Positions 36,073 to 45,634 of a stretch of 64,000 bases of DNA are shown here, piece by piece. A program made the translations under genes and the position numbers. Source of the DNA: JAJCYK01 sp965224285 (GTDB lineage: Bacteria; Bacteroidota; Bacteroidia; Cytophagales; Cyclobacteriaceae). The stretch's first letter is position 1. Every line of letters begins with the position of its first letter. The stretch spans positions 372,001 to 436,000 of the forward strand of contig OZ245043.1 of the NCBI GenBank assembly GCA_965224285.1, written 5' to 3'. Below the pieces are notes generated by a model that was given only the letters and a program-made list of their open reading frames with translations, ran no database searches and was not told where the DNA came from.

Positions 36073-37602
36073 CTAATTTGAGGCGGATAAGTCTACGTCA
36101 ATATCGGGTCTGATCACTACGTCTATACGTCGATTCTTTTTTCGGCCATCTGCGGTCTCGTTATTGCCAACTGGTTTACTTTCACCAAACCCCTGGGTTT
36201 TGAAATGGTCATGGTTAATATTGGTGTTGGCTTGTAGATAATTAAGCACGGCATCTGCCCGTTCTTGTGATAATTCATAATTAGTGGCATCACTACCTTG
36301 GGAATCCGTATGACCCTCAATGGTTATGTCAGTATCCTCAAATATCTTTAAGGCTTGCTGCAGTTTGGTAAGTATTTGGTAATCTTCACTTTTAATCTGA
36401 GCTTGTCCTACATCAAAATTTAACCCTATCAATCGGATGATCACATTGTTCTTTTGTCGGAAAACTTGTGCTTCCTGATTATTGAACAGCTGTTGGATAC
36501 GGTCAAATTTTTCATCGATTTCTGCCATCCGAGTTAATCTGGCCTGCAGTTGTTCCTGCCGATTTCTGGCCTGATCCATTTCATCTGACATTTCGTTTAG
36601 CATGGCCTGTTCCAGTTTGCGCTGTTCTTCCAATTGTAATTCCAAGTTGTCAGCCATTCTCTGGGCTTCGTATAGTTCAGCAGTTAGCACCCTATTCTGA
36701 TTCTTCAGTGCCTCAATTTTGTTAATGGCTTCCTGAGTGGCAGTTTCCAACCCCTCATTGAACCGTAAATTGAGGTCTAGCGCCTGACCTATCTGATGGG
36801 GGTATCCGTAGGCCAGTAGCATATAGTCTTCCACTTCGTAGTCTTGCTCGTCAAACTCTTCGGCTTTTTGGGCAATATGCATGGCTAATGCAGCCTGATA
36901 TTCAGCTTCCTGGGCGTAATAGCGGGCTTCGTCGGTGTCATAACGGTTTTCCACCAAAGCAGTTTCCGATTGTTTAACGAGATTCTTAGCTTTAGCAAGG
37001 GTCTTGGGAGCTACCTTTTCCACCTTGGCATTCTCGGCCCTTTCTATTAATTGTCGGGCATTATTCAAATAATTCGCTTCGATGGCTTCTAATTCCGCTT
37101 TGCGATAGATTTGTTCCGCTTCTGCGGCATGTTCTTTAGCGTCCTCAACATCACCCTCTTCCAATTCTTCAGCAGCCTTGCGGAACTCTTCCTCTGCTTC
37201 CTCCCAAACTTCCTTAACAAAGGAACTGGCATTAGAATGAATGGCATCAGAACGGGCAGACAAGGTCTGAGAGAATACCACTTGACCTAATTCTACATTT
37301 TCCAGTGCCTTATTGAAATTAGTCACAGCTTCTGCGAGATTTTCTCGAATATCTTTCAGGTCATCTTCTTCCTTATAATCCTCCACTGCTTCCATATAAA
37401 CCTCCATAGCATCTTCGTAGGCCTGAGGTGATAGTATGTCAGCTTGAGCATTTTTAGCTAAACCCATCATCCGGTCAGCCTCATGGAATAGAGACGCCTG
37501 AACGTCCTGAGCTTTGATAGGTAAAACAATGGCCGTGGCCGCTAGCAGGGTGATGATTTGAGCAAATTTCATAGGGTATTGGTACCGAGTAAAAATTTTC
37601 AT
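36073..37602 (-). CDS. OmpA-family envelope protein with coiled-coil DUF4398-like repeats
   Basis: A 509-residue secreted protein. ATG 37602 has AAGGA about 7 bases upstream; a second ATG at 37572 begins the hydrophobic signal core and is a fair alternative. Residues ~40-260 are Ala/Glu-rich helices arranged in DUF4398-like repeats (SQTLSARSDAI, KEHAAEAEQIYRKAE, AKAKNLVKQSE). Residues ~290-360 are a coiled coil. Residues ~390-500 are the OmpA C-terminal peptidoglycan-binding domain, with IEGHTDSQGSDATNYELSQ and GRKKNRRIDV. It probably bridges the outer membrane or periplasm and the cell wall. Confidence 0.88.
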   Translation of the reverse strand: MKIFTRYQYPMKFAQIITLLAATAIVLPIKAQDVQASLFHEADRMMGLAKNAQADILSPQAYEDAMEVYMEAVEDYKEEDDLKDIRENLAEAVTNFNKALENVELGQVVFSQTLSARSDAIHSNASSFVKEVWEEAEEEFRKAAEELEEGDVEDAKEHAAEAEQIYRKAELEAIEANYLNNARQLIERAENAKVEKVAPKTLAKAKNLVKQSETALVENRYDTDEARYYAQEAEYQAALAMHIAQKAEEFDEQDYEVEDYMLLAYGYPHQIGQALDLNLRFNEGLETATQEAINKIEALKNQNRVLTAELYEAQRMADNLELQLEEQRKLEQAMLNEMSDEMDQARNRQEQLQARLTRMAEIDEKFDRIQQLFNNQEAQVFRQKNNVIIRLIGLNFDVGQAQIKSEDYQILTKLQQALKIFEDTDITIEGHTDSQGSDATNYELSQERADAVLNYLQANTNINHDHFKTQGFGESKPVGNNETADGRKKNRRIDVVIRPDIDVDLSASN

Positions 37603-38287
37603 GATTTTTTCCTTTTCTTTATCATCATAGGAAGATCAAGAATCAGTCCAACGTTATTAGGGCCAAACAGATGGTGTGCCACGCGCTTTGCCTAGCAAAA
37701 TCCTCAATATTTGTGGAATTAATTACCCAAATCACTGGTATGCGATCAACCAGATGCTCCTAGTGATGAATTCACCCACAGAGGGCACTCAGTAGTGAGT
37801 ATCCTTACAGGAACCATATTCTTGACCATTAATGAAGGTAGTGATCCTAATAGAACAGTCAATACGGAATTTAATCAGGCTGGTTAGACCAACAATATGA
37901 TGATCTTGACCATTGTTTTCATAAAGATGTGATGATGTTGTTGCCTAACGCCCATGAGTAGTAAAATGGTTAGAACCTATGGTGGAGGGATACCGTAAGT
38001 TTGGTTCCATGGGAACCATGCACAATTTCACCATCGGTGAGATCCAACAATTCACTTACTAAAATAACCTGGTGATCCGCCGGTGGACTATGAAATTGAG
38101 TCATGTCGATATAAAGAAAAAGGTATGGAAGTATATGTCATCGATTCCACCGACTCGCCCACTGGTTTGGCGAACCCAGATCCCGTTGACTTAGTGGGTG
38201 GTACGGTACCGTGAGTCAAATTAAAAATCACGAATTCAGCCTGGCCTTTAGAGGATACCCAGCCATCTTACCGGAAGGCATTAACAA
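37603..38287. other. Long intergenic region with protein-like but interrupted frames
   Basis: A 685-base gap between two minus-strand genes with no intact gene. Several frames read like protein and are broken by stops. On the minus strand they are 37970-38104 (44 codons from an ATG, with ILVSELLDLTDGEIVHG) and 37789-37944 (51 open codons, with FRIDCSIRITTFINGQEYG). On the plus strand one runs about 38070-38213, with GMEVYVIDSTDSPTGLANP. A decayed coding sequence is plausible, but the family and even the strand are undecided because both strands show low stop density. Confidence 0.3.
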
Positions 38288-39190
38288 TTATTGCTCAGCT
38301 TCGTCCCGTTCATCGATAAGCACAATAGGAAACTTCTTCTCACTGCCGTATAATTTTATTTCCTGGATATCAGCAGGTAAATAATATCCATTTTCTTCCA
38401 GAGCTTCCTTCACCACTCTAACTACATTTCCTTTAGTGATTAGTGCTTGACGCCGGAAATCCTCTGTTTCTACCCAGAAAAAAACTTTAAGATTAACTGT
38501 ACTGGTCGCTAGTTCCTCCTCTATTACAAAATTTTCATGTTCTGAGTCGGAGATAACATCCTCTTGAGCTTCCAAGGTTTCCAACACCACTTGCTTTGCC
38601 CCGGTAATATTGTCTTCATAGGCGATACCCACCATGAAATCCCAACGGAAGAAACCGTCTTCAGTATAATTGGTAACCGGCTTGGTCAACACATCGGAGT
38701 TGGGAATATAAATGTCCTTACCGTCAAAACTTTTGATCTTGGTATATCTGAATTCCAGGGTTTTGACCTTACCGAAGATATCTCCCATTTTAATAGTGTC
38801 GTTCACATTAAAAGGGCGGTTAAAGGCCAGAATGACTCCGGCAATAAAATTCTGACCAATATCTTTAAAGGCAAACCCAAATATGACTGCTGATGCTCCC
38901 GCGGCAGCCAGTATACCTCCGGCAATTGCCCCGAAACCAGCAATGTTAAGGGCCATCATGAAAACGGCGATTATTAGTACGAAACGCACCGCCTTTCCCA
39001 AAAATTTACTCATGAGTGGATCCGATGAGTTTTGATCCAGTTTACGGTGAGCCAGAGCCCCGATCCATCTTGCTACCAGCACCCCTATTATAAATACCAG
39101 TAAAGCAACAGCCAATTTTGGAGTGAGTTCTAATAGTTGCTGCCAATATGCCTCAACTGATTGGGCGATCTTGGTTAATGATTGATTCAT
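38288..39190 (-). CDS. Small-conductance mechanosensitive channel, MscS family
   Basis: A 300-residue inner-membrane channel. It has three hydrophobic segments: about 25-45, 70-90, and the pore-lining TM3 near 90-110, which is Gly/Ala-rich (GFGAIAGGILAAAGASAVIFG). The cytoplasmic beta domain follows (FNVNDTIKMGDIFGKVKTLE, IPNSDVL) and then the C-terminal alpha/beta cage. The size and layout match canonical YggB/MscS. It protects against hypo-osmotic shock. Confidence 0.92.
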   Translation of the reverse strand: MNQSLTKIAQSVEAYWQQLLELTPKLAVALLVFIIGVLVARWIGALAHRKLDQNSSDPLMSKFLGKAVRFVLIIAVFMMALNIAGFGAIAGGILAAAGASAVIFGFAFKDIGQNFIAGVILAFNRPFNVNDTIKMGDIFGKVKTLEFRYTKIKSFDGKDIYIPNSDVLTKPVTNYTEDGFFRWDFMVGIAYEDNITGAKQVVLETLEAQEDVISDSEHENFVIEEELATSTVNLKVFFWVETEDFRRQALITKGNVVRVVKEALEENGYYLPADIQEIKLYGSEKKFPIVLIDERDEAEQ

Positions 39191-39405
39191 ATCTCAATAG
39201 TTATGGGTTATAGTGATAATGGCCTGTGGTGGTATTCCATTAAAAATCCCAGCCCATTAGACCTGCCTAAATTTAAAGTAATACCAGATGGGTTATTCGC
39301 ACCAATTATCCCTGTAACATCCTTTAAATAAAACAGCCCAGCATACTTCCATTCCCCTGGGTATAATCTTGAAAAATTTTCACCGGGTTTGGGATCGTAA
39401 GTCTC

Positions 39406-40314
39406 TTAGAGTATCCCATCCAACCAATGAATCAGGTTCAGCAGCAACTGATAATTTTCACCAGCCTGGGGATGATTCATACCTACTTTTACCCGATTGG
39501 GTCCGGCCACTTGGGCGGAGAACATTGCGGCCTCTCCAAACATCACTATCCGGCCCTTGCCATATTCCATAAAAGCACCTTGATGCCACCCTTTGGCATT
39601 GTGGCGGGTGGTTTTGGCATTGAAGACCCAGGCAGTGTCTGGCAGCAAGTTTACATGATGCTGGTCGAAAGTTAAAATAGGGGTAGCCTCATCGGGTATT
39701 TTAAAGGCCTGCCCGGTGAAAGTAGCGACCTGTTGAATTTGCTCACTGTCGTCACGGCCCCTGGTAATGGTACTGGGATGCAAGGTGCTGTCCTGGAGTT
39801 TGAAATAGGAAGGGCCTTTGGCCAGGGTATCCATCACAAATCCATTTGTGAACTCAAAATCAAATGCGGCGGCCAACTCCTGTGCGGCACCGGCCATGGG
39901 CATGTGATCGGCGATTAGAAATAATCTGCCACCTTGTTGAACCCAGGATCTTATCACTTCAATTTCCTCTCTGGTAAATGCCGAAGGGTTTGGCAGCACC
40001 CAATTGTCCACGGTGCTTTGGTGCATTGCATTAGATATTACCAGGATCTTACTATTCTTCAGCCGGGTGCTGTCAAAGCTTCCCTGATAGCTGAGCACCC
40101 GGTAGCCATCCTGCTCCAACAAGTCTGCAAACGGCTTATATCGCCCTTCTTTAGTATGGAAGTTAAAATGGCCTCCATCGATGAAAATAACGGGACCCAT
40201 ACCTGATTCGTAAGCTGGGCTTGAAATTTCTGGCTGAAAGGTGGCATCGGCCGCTTGCTGAGAGAATATCCAGCAAGGAACTATAAGCCAAATTAATATT
40301 AGCGCTAATCTCAT
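39406..40314 (-). CDS. Secreted DUF4350/GATase-like protein
   Basis: A 302-residue protein. ATG 40314 is chosen because it begins a signal peptide (MRLALILIWLIVPCWIFSQ); an upstream TTG at 40395 gives no sensible leader. The mature region has a flavodoxin/GATase-like pattern: IFIDGGHFNFHTKEGRYKPF, VISNAMHQ, WVQQGGRLFLIADHMPMAGA and a late GKGRIVMFGEAAMFSA. This fits the DUF4350 family of periplasmic proteins of unknown function. Nearby genes do not define its role. Confidence 0.72.
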   Translation of the reverse strand: MRLALILIWLIVPCWIFSQQAADATFQPEISSPAYESGMGPVIFIDGGHFNFHTKEGRYKPFADLLEQDGYRVLSYQGSFDSTRLKNSKILVISNAMHQSTVDNWVLPNPSAFTREEIEVIRSWVQQGGRLFLIADHMPMAGAAQELAAAFDFEFTNGFVMDTLAKGPSYFKLQDSTLHPSTITRGRDDSEQIQQVATFTGQAFKIPDEATPILTFDQHHVNLLPDTAWVFNAKTTRHNAKGWHQGAFMEYGKGRIVMFGEAAMFSAQVAGPNRVKVGMNHPQAGENYQLLLNLIHWLDGIL

Positions 40315-40438
40315 GGGGTTGATGTTGCTATTAAATAACCTAAATCCTGGATTAAAACCAACTTCCCCGTAAGTAAAGGATGGACATCTAATCAAGTAAG
40401 ATATTGGATATTACCCACACAAGACCCACATATTAAGA

Positions 40439-41653
40439 CTATTTCCCTTTAATTACAGCCGGGACCAGTTCATCAATAAAAAAATCATGTTCGTCAAAAT
40501 TACCAAAGATATTGGTGAATGCCACTATGAGGGAGTTGCTATCAGGATGATATGCCAGCATAACATTTGTACCTCCGGGACCATCACCCAGGGAAGTATA
40601 AACCAATCCATAGGACACATATCGCGCGGTGACAACACCTTGTTTTACTACATCTTTCTGGGCCGCATTCAAGTCATTACCGATGGATAACAACCACGCT
40701 AAGCTTTGCTGAGAAAGTAGGTCTTCTCTGTAAAGTGAATTACCTAAAGTTAGAAGATCCTTTGCGTTACTCACTAAACCAGATGAGGCGTCTAATCTTT
40801 CACCAGCTATGGAAGTGTGGTAAAGATTTGGTAACACCTGAGTAAACCTTGAATTTATTGAGATAAAATCATCTATAACTTCCGACCTTTTAAGGTAACC
40901 TTCAATTGTCGGTGCAGTGTAGTATTGATCATTAGCTGATTTCTGATAGTAGAAACCAGTGTGCTCGAGCTTCAGTGGTCGTAGTATTAGGTGGTTAATG
41001 GCTTCTCTAAACGGTCGTTTGGTTACGCTTTCCATCAACAGTTTCAATATTACGTAATTGGTATCACTGTAATAGTGTCCCGATCCCGGAGTGCCTTGCG
41101 GTTCTGCTCGATCTCTATGAGCCAATGCCAGAAGCTCAGTATCACTCCATTGTCTTTCTTCGAAAGCGGTGTCCCCGATCAAGGATTCAACATACTCCAG
41201 GTCATTATTAAAAGCATATATTCCACTTGAATGGTCCAACAAGTTCGCAACTGTAATGTCATTGGCATAAGGAATTCCAGATAATAACTTTTCGTCAATT
41301 AGCTGAAATACAAAATCATCAAGCCGTATTTGATTTTGATCGATTAGCTGTAGAATTGCTATTGCGGTAAAAAGCTTGGTCACACTGGCTATGTGGAATT
41401 GGTCAGGTTCAGTCATCGATATTTCCTCTTCTAGGTTGGAAAAACCTGCAGCTCCCACCCAGACAGGCTCGTGTCCTTTGCTAACACCCAAAATGATTCC
41501 GGGAAACCCGCGCTCAATACCCGCCTTCAGGAGATGTTGGTACCCCATACTTGCTTGGTGAGTTTGATCGGGCGGCGCCTGGGGAGACGTTCTACAACCG
41601 GTAAAAAGTATCACTATGCAGGTGGCGGATATGGTTTTGAATAAATGTTCCAT
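40439..41653 (-). CDS. Beta-lactamase-related serine hydrolase lipoprotein
   Basis: A 404-residue lipoprotein (lipobox LFTGC) of the class C beta-lactamase/esterase clan. SxxK is SVTK near residue 90, followed by VANLLDHSSGIYAF, the Tyr motif HYYSDTNYVIL and a Gly-rich GDGPGGTNVM near the C terminus. It is a paralogue type of the protein at 24760 but is not closely similar in the regions between motifs. It diverges from the GH88 operon across ~175 bases. Substrate unknown. Confidence 0.86.
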   Translation of the reverse strand: MEHLFKTISATCIVILFTGCRTSPQAPPDQTHQASMGYQHLLKAGIERGFPGIILGVSKGHEPVWVGAAGFSNLEEEISMTEPDQFHIASVTKLFTAIAILQLIDQNQIRLDDFVFQLIDEKLLSGIPYANDITVANLLDHSSGIYAFNNDLEYVESLIGDTAFEERQWSDTELLALAHRDRAEPQGTPGSGHYYSDTNYVILKLLMESVTKRPFREAINHLILRPLKLEHTGFYYQKSANDQYYTAPTIEGYLKRSEVIDDFISINSRFTQVLPNLYHTSIAGERLDASSGLVSNAKDLLTLGNSLYREDLLSQQSLAWLLSIGNDLNAAQKDVVKQGVVTARYVSYGLVYTSLGDGPGGTNVMLAYHPDSNSLIVAFTNIFGNFDEHDFFIDELVPAVIKGK

Positions 41654-41828
41654 TTGGTAGTTTATGCTTAGATGCTATTTTCAAGGGAAGGGTTGCGCAT
41701 AGTTTGCGATTGTCAGAGGATTAAGGCATTAGGGGTTCGTTAAATGACCTACCATTGATAATTTTAAATGAATATTTCTTTTATTAGCTTTTTATTTAAC
41801 AAGGTACTCACCACTCTGGCCAGGTTAG

Positions 41829-43229
41829 ATGAACATTAACAGTAAGCTTAAAGTAGAAGACCTTTCAGCAATTTTAAAGCGTGTTTGGGAATTATCTGAA
41901 TCAAAGTTAGATGCCATCCAGATTTCCCGACGTTCTAATGATTCAGTACCGGTAGTTACTGTAGATGGACGTTATCAGGGGCAAGAATGGACCAATTGGA
42001 CCCAGGGTTTTCAATTTGGATCCGCTATCCTACATTTTGACGCTACTGACGACAGATCGTTCCTGGATACCTCATTGGAACAGGTCCGCCGCCATATGCC
42101 CCTACATCTGACTCATTTCGGAGTGCATGACCATGGGTTTAACATTCAGAGTACATATGGGAATTTACTGCGGCTATATCGAGAAGGTAGAATTTCTCAA
42201 GACAAATGGCTGGAAGAATACCTATCGGTTTGCTTGAAGACATCGGCATCAGTACAGGCTCGTAGGTGGACCAGCCTATCAAAAGGGGGATATATATATT
42301 CCTTTAACGGGCCTCATTCTCTATTTGTGGATACCCTGCGAACCATCCGTATTCTGGAAATTGGGCATATGCTGGGGCATAAAGTAAAAGGTGAAAATGA
42401 TACATCTTTTAATCTTTTAACCCGAGCTATACAACATGGCATAACCACCGCGAGATACTCGGTTTACTATGGTAAAGGTCGTGATACCTATGACGAAAGG
42501 GGGCGCACCGCCCATGAGTCCGTATTTAATTTAAATGATGGATGCTACCGTACGCCTTCTACCCAGCAAGGGTTTAGTGGCTATTCTACCTGGACCCGGG
42601 GGCTTGCCTGGGCTATTCTGGGTTTTGCCGAACAGTTGGAATTTCTGGACGCCCTGACAGACGAATCTGAAGAGTTGTCGGCTTTGGGAGGAAGAGAAAA
42701 GGTGAAGGAAATATTTAAGGAAGCTGCCATGGCTACTTGCGATTATTATCTCACCCATACTCCTATAGATGGGATACCCTATTGGGATACTCATGCTCCT
42801 GGATTGAGTTTGTTGGGTAATTGGAGAGAAAAACGCGCTGATCCGTTCAATGATTATGAGCCGGTAGACAGTTCGGCAGCTGTTATCAGCGCCCAGGGGT
42901 TATTGAGGATGGGAAAGTTTCTGGAACCAATTGATAATAAGGCAGCTAGAAGATACTGGCAGGCTGGATTGACTGTAACAAATAGCATTTTACAAGAACC
43001 TTACCTGTCAATAGATGAAAATCATCAGGGTCTGGTGTTGCATTCTATTTATCATCGTCCCCGGGGCTGGGACCGGATACCAGCAGGCAGTAACATTCCC
43101 CATAGCGAATCTTCTATGTGGGGCGATTATCACGCCCGGGAACTGGCGCTGTACTTACAAAGGGTGCTTAACGATGGAGAGTACCTGACATTTTTTAGTG
43201 GTATACAAACACGGCATGGCCAAGGTTAA
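41829..43229 (+). CDS. GH88-family unsaturated glucuronyl hydrolase
   Basis: A 466-residue cytoplasmic-looking (alpha/alpha)6-barrel hydrolase with no signal peptide. GH88 features: FNLNDGCYRTPSTQQGFSGY and STWTRGLAWAILGFA around the substrate pocket, with catalytic Asp candidates in NLND and in PVDSSAAVISAQGLL. GH88 enzymes hydrate and release 4,5-unsaturated uronic acid from oligosaccharides made by polysaccharide lyases. The start of the next gene lies inside its end. No lyase is in the window, so the parent glycan is unknown; an adjacent sulfatase suggests a sulfated one. Confidence 0.88.
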   Translation: MNINSKLKVEDLSAILKRVWELSESKLDAIQISRRSNDSVPVVTVDGRYQGQEWTNWTQGFQFGSAILHFDATDDRSFLDTSLEQVRRHMPLHLTHFGVHDHGFNIQSTYGNLLRLYREGRISQDKWLEEYLSVCLKTSASVQARRWTSLSKGGYIYSFNGPHSLFVDTLRTIRILEIGHMLGHKVKGENDTSFNLLTRAIQHGITTARYSVYYGKGRDTYDERGRTAHESVFNLNDGCYRTPSTQQGFSGYSTWTRGLAWAILGFAEQLEFLDALTDESEELSALGGREKVKEIFKEAAMATCDYYLTHTPIDGIPYWDTHAPGLSLLGNWREKRADPFNDYEPVDSSAAVISAQGLLRMGKFLEPIDNKAARRYWQAGLTVTNSILQEPYLSIDENHQGLVLHSIYHRPRGWDRIPAGSNIPHSESSMWGDYHARELALYLQRVLNDGEYLTFFSGIQTRHGQG

Positions 43230-44652
43230 ACCTAAATACCCCAGAATGGCTCAGCTAAAGACCCCAGAGGACTTCCTTTCTCATTTGAAAGCCTCCGGCA
43301 TTCAATTGCCATTTTGTCAATTAAGTGGTGGGGACCTAGCCCTGGCTGAGCCAATCCAATTGCCCTGGGGCAAGGTGGTGGGTAATCGTTTCGCTATTCT
43401 TCCCATGGAAGGGTGGGACGGTACCAATGACGGTATGCCCACTGAATTCACTGTTCGCAGATGGAACAACTTTGCCTGCAGCGGAGCTAAACTGCTATGG
43501 GGATGTGAAGCGGTAGCTGTCAGGCATGATGGCCGGGCCAATCCCAGACAGTTGGTGATAAATGATAAATCGGTGGACTCCTACCAAAAGATCATACACA
43601 ATATGCTGGAACTTCACCAGAGAAAGTTTGGCAATAGCGATGATTTGTTAGTAGGACTTCAACTTACCCATTCAGGCAGGTATGCCAATCCCAGCGGTAA
43701 GCCGAACCCTATGATCCTTTATGGACATTCGATTTTAAATAACCAGTTGCGGCTTCCTCCGGACTATCCGTTAATTACAGATGATTACATCGATCGGCTA
43801 GTGGACGATTTTGTGCAGGCCGGCAAATTTGCGGCCAAAGCTGGATTTGGCTTTATAGATATCAAGCATTGTCACGGTTACCTGGGGCATGAATTTTTAA
43901 GTTCGTACCATCGTGACGGGAAATATGGCGGATCGCTGCAAAATCGTCTTCGTTTTCTGCGCTCTATAGTACAGGGCTTACGCGCCGCAACCAGCATACC
44001 TATTGGAGTTAGGTTAAGTGTGTTCGATTGGATCCCTTTTCGGACTGATAAGTCTGGTGCCGGTATTCCCTGGCAGGACAATGGCAAATATCGGGAGGCC
44101 TTTGGAGGCGACACCAGCGGTACGGGGATCGACGTTGAAGAGGTTAGCCAGTTATTATCGGAGCTGCAGAAACTGGGAATTGATCTGATTTGCACTACTG
44201 CGGGTAGTCCTTATTACAATCCCCATATCCAGCGTCCGGCACTGTTCCCGCCGTCGGATGGTTATTTGCCTCCGGAAGACCCATTGGCAGGGGTGGCTCG
44301 ACAAATAAACATCACCGCAAAACTAAAATCGCGTTTTCCGGAAATGATTATGGTGGGATCGGCCTATTCTTATCTCCAGGAATGGCTGCCCCATGTGGCC
44401 GAAGCGGTAGTTCGCCAGAAGGGAGCCGACTTTATAGGTTTGGGAAGGATGGTACTGAGTTATCCAGAATTGCCCCTGGATGTCTTACGAGGAGAAAAAC
44501 TACAGCGAGGGAAGCTTTGTCGTACTTTTTCAGATTGTACTACAGCGCCTCGTAATGATTTAATTTCGGGATGTTATCCTTTGGATCCATTCTATAAAAA
44601 AATGCCTCAGGCGCAAAAACTGAAATCAATAAAAAAACATCTGAACTTGTGA
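43216..44652 (+). CDS. Old-Yellow-Enzyme-like NADH:flavin oxidoreductase
   Basis: A 478-residue FMN-dependent TIM-barrel reductase. ATG 43216 overlaps GH88 by 14 bases; GTG 43198 and ATG 43246 are alternatives. OYE features: FAILPMEGWDGTNDGMPTEF at the FMN edge, GLQLTHSGRYANPSG (Gln and His), IKHCHGYLGHEFLS in the active site, GVRLSVFDW, and FIGLGRMVLSYPE for phosphate binding. It lacks the long C-terminal FeS/FAD extension of dienoyl-CoA reductases. In this operon it could reduce an alkene or keto group of a sugar acid, which is unusual for OYE proteins and worth testing. Confidence 0.85.
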   Translation: MAKVKPKYPRMAQLKTPEDFLSHLKASGIQLPFCQLSGGDLALAEPIQLPWGKVVGNRFAILPMEGWDGTNDGMPTEFTVRRWNNFACSGAKLLWGCEAVAVRHDGRANPRQLVINDKSVDSYQKIIHNMLELHQRKFGNSDDLLVGLQLTHSGRYANPSGKPNPMILYGHSILNNQLRLPPDYPLITDDYIDRLVDDFVQAGKFAAKAGFGFIDIKHCHGYLGHEFLSSYHRDGKYGGSLQNRLRFLRSIVQGLRAATSIPIGVRLSVFDWIPFRTDKSGAGIPWQDNGKYREAFGGDTSGTGIDVEEVSQLLSELQKLGIDLICTTAGSPYYNPHIQRPALFPPSDGYLPPEDPLAGVARQINITAKLKSRFPEMIMVGSAYSYLQEWLPHVAEAVVRQKGADFIGLGRMVLSYPELPLDVLRGEKLQRGKLCRTFSDCTTAPRNDLISGCYPLDPFYKKMPQAQKLKSIKKHLNL

Positions 44653-45416
44653 AAGGAAATGTACTAATAACCGGAGGTACACGGGGAATTGGCCTGGGTA
44701 TTGCCAGGGCTCTGGCAAAGGAGGGATTTAATTTAGCGCTGAATGGGACTCGATCATCAGATCAGATAAAAGCGTTATTGACAGAACTCAGAGCATTTGC
44801 AGAAGTCGAATATTTTCAGGTTGATCTTTCTGGGGAAACCGCGGTTAGCCGCTTGCTCTCCCAGGTGCTGGATCGATTTGATAATATCAATGTATTGGTA
44901 AATAATGCCGGAGTAGCCCCGGATGAACGGGGTGATACTTTGGATGTGTCAATTACGAGCTTCGACCGGGTAATGAATATCAATCTTAAGGCGCCATTTT
45001 TTTTATCGCAGCAGGTGGCCAAGCATATGATTGCTCAGACCGAACAAAATGCCAATTTTAAAGCCTGTGTGGTGAATATCGGGTCGATTTCTGCCCAAAT
45101 GGCCTCTACCAATCGTGCAGAATACTGCATTTCTAAAGCCGGATTGGGAATGTTGACAAAAGTTTTAGCACTGCGGCTGGCGTCTTCGGGTATACCGGTG
45201 TTCGAAATCAGACCTGGGGTGATCAGAACTGATATGACCGAGCCGGTATTGGAGAGTTATCAAAAGATGCTGGAGAAAGGTGACTACCTGCAAAACCGTG
45301 TAGGTATATCCGATGAGGTCGGAGAGGCGGCTCGGGCCTTGATAACAGGGAAGATGCCCTATTGTACCGGTCAAATTATCTATATTGACGGCGGATTAAG
45401 TATACCCCGCCTATGA
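44649..45416 (+). CDS. SDR-family dehydrogenase/reductase
   Basis: A 255-residue short-chain dehydrogenase starting at GTG 44649, which overlaps the preceding stop. The nucleotide-binding motif ITGGTRGIGLGIARAL, NNAG near 86, the catalytic Ser in IGSISAQ and YCISKAG are intact. LNGTRSS after strand beta-2 points to NADP(H). In a GH88 operon, a KduD-like 4-deoxy-5-keto-uronate reductase is one possibility; sugar-alcohol or sugar-acid dehydrogenase is another. The specific substrate is unproven. Confidence 0.85.
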   Translation: MKGNVLITGGTRGIGLGIARALAKEGFNLALNGTRSSDQIKALLTELRAFAEVEYFQVDLSGETAVSRLLSQVLDRFDNINVLVNNAGVAPDERGDTLDVSITSFDRVMNINLKAPFFLSQQVAKHMIAQTEQNANFKACVVNIGSISAQMASTNRAEYCISKAGLGMLTKVLALRLASSGIPVFEIRPGVIRTDMTEPVLESYQKMLEKGDYLQNRVGISDEVGEAARALITGKMPYCTGQIIYIDGGLSIPRL

Positions 45417-45634
45417 AAAATAATCCATTAAGAACTAAAGTTAAGCTACTGGTACTGGATCTTTTGGCAGTACTTATGTTGATAGCAAGCTTTACTGCCA
45501 TAGTGATTCCTATGGATCGACAAGCTCCCGAATTGTGGGGATTACCTTATACTTTGTGGGTTGGTATATTGATGAGTTTAGCTTTTGTGGCCATAACCTG
45601 GATTGGTGCGGTTATATCAAATGATGAATCATGA
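45413..45634 (+). CDS. Small two-helix membrane protein (DUF3311-like) paired with symporter
   Basis: A 73-residue protein with two membrane helices (about 14-34 and 46-68) joined by a short loop containing a Pro-Met-Asp stretch. It overlaps its neighbours by four bases on both sides, as expected for a translationally coupled accessory subunit. Small DUF3311-type proteins commonly precede sodium:solute symporters, and I read it as that partner; its role in the transporter is not established. Confidence 0.72.
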   Translation: MKNNPLRTKVKLLVLDLLAVLMLIASFTAIVIPMDRQAPELWGLPYTLWVGILMSLAFVAITWIGAVISNDES

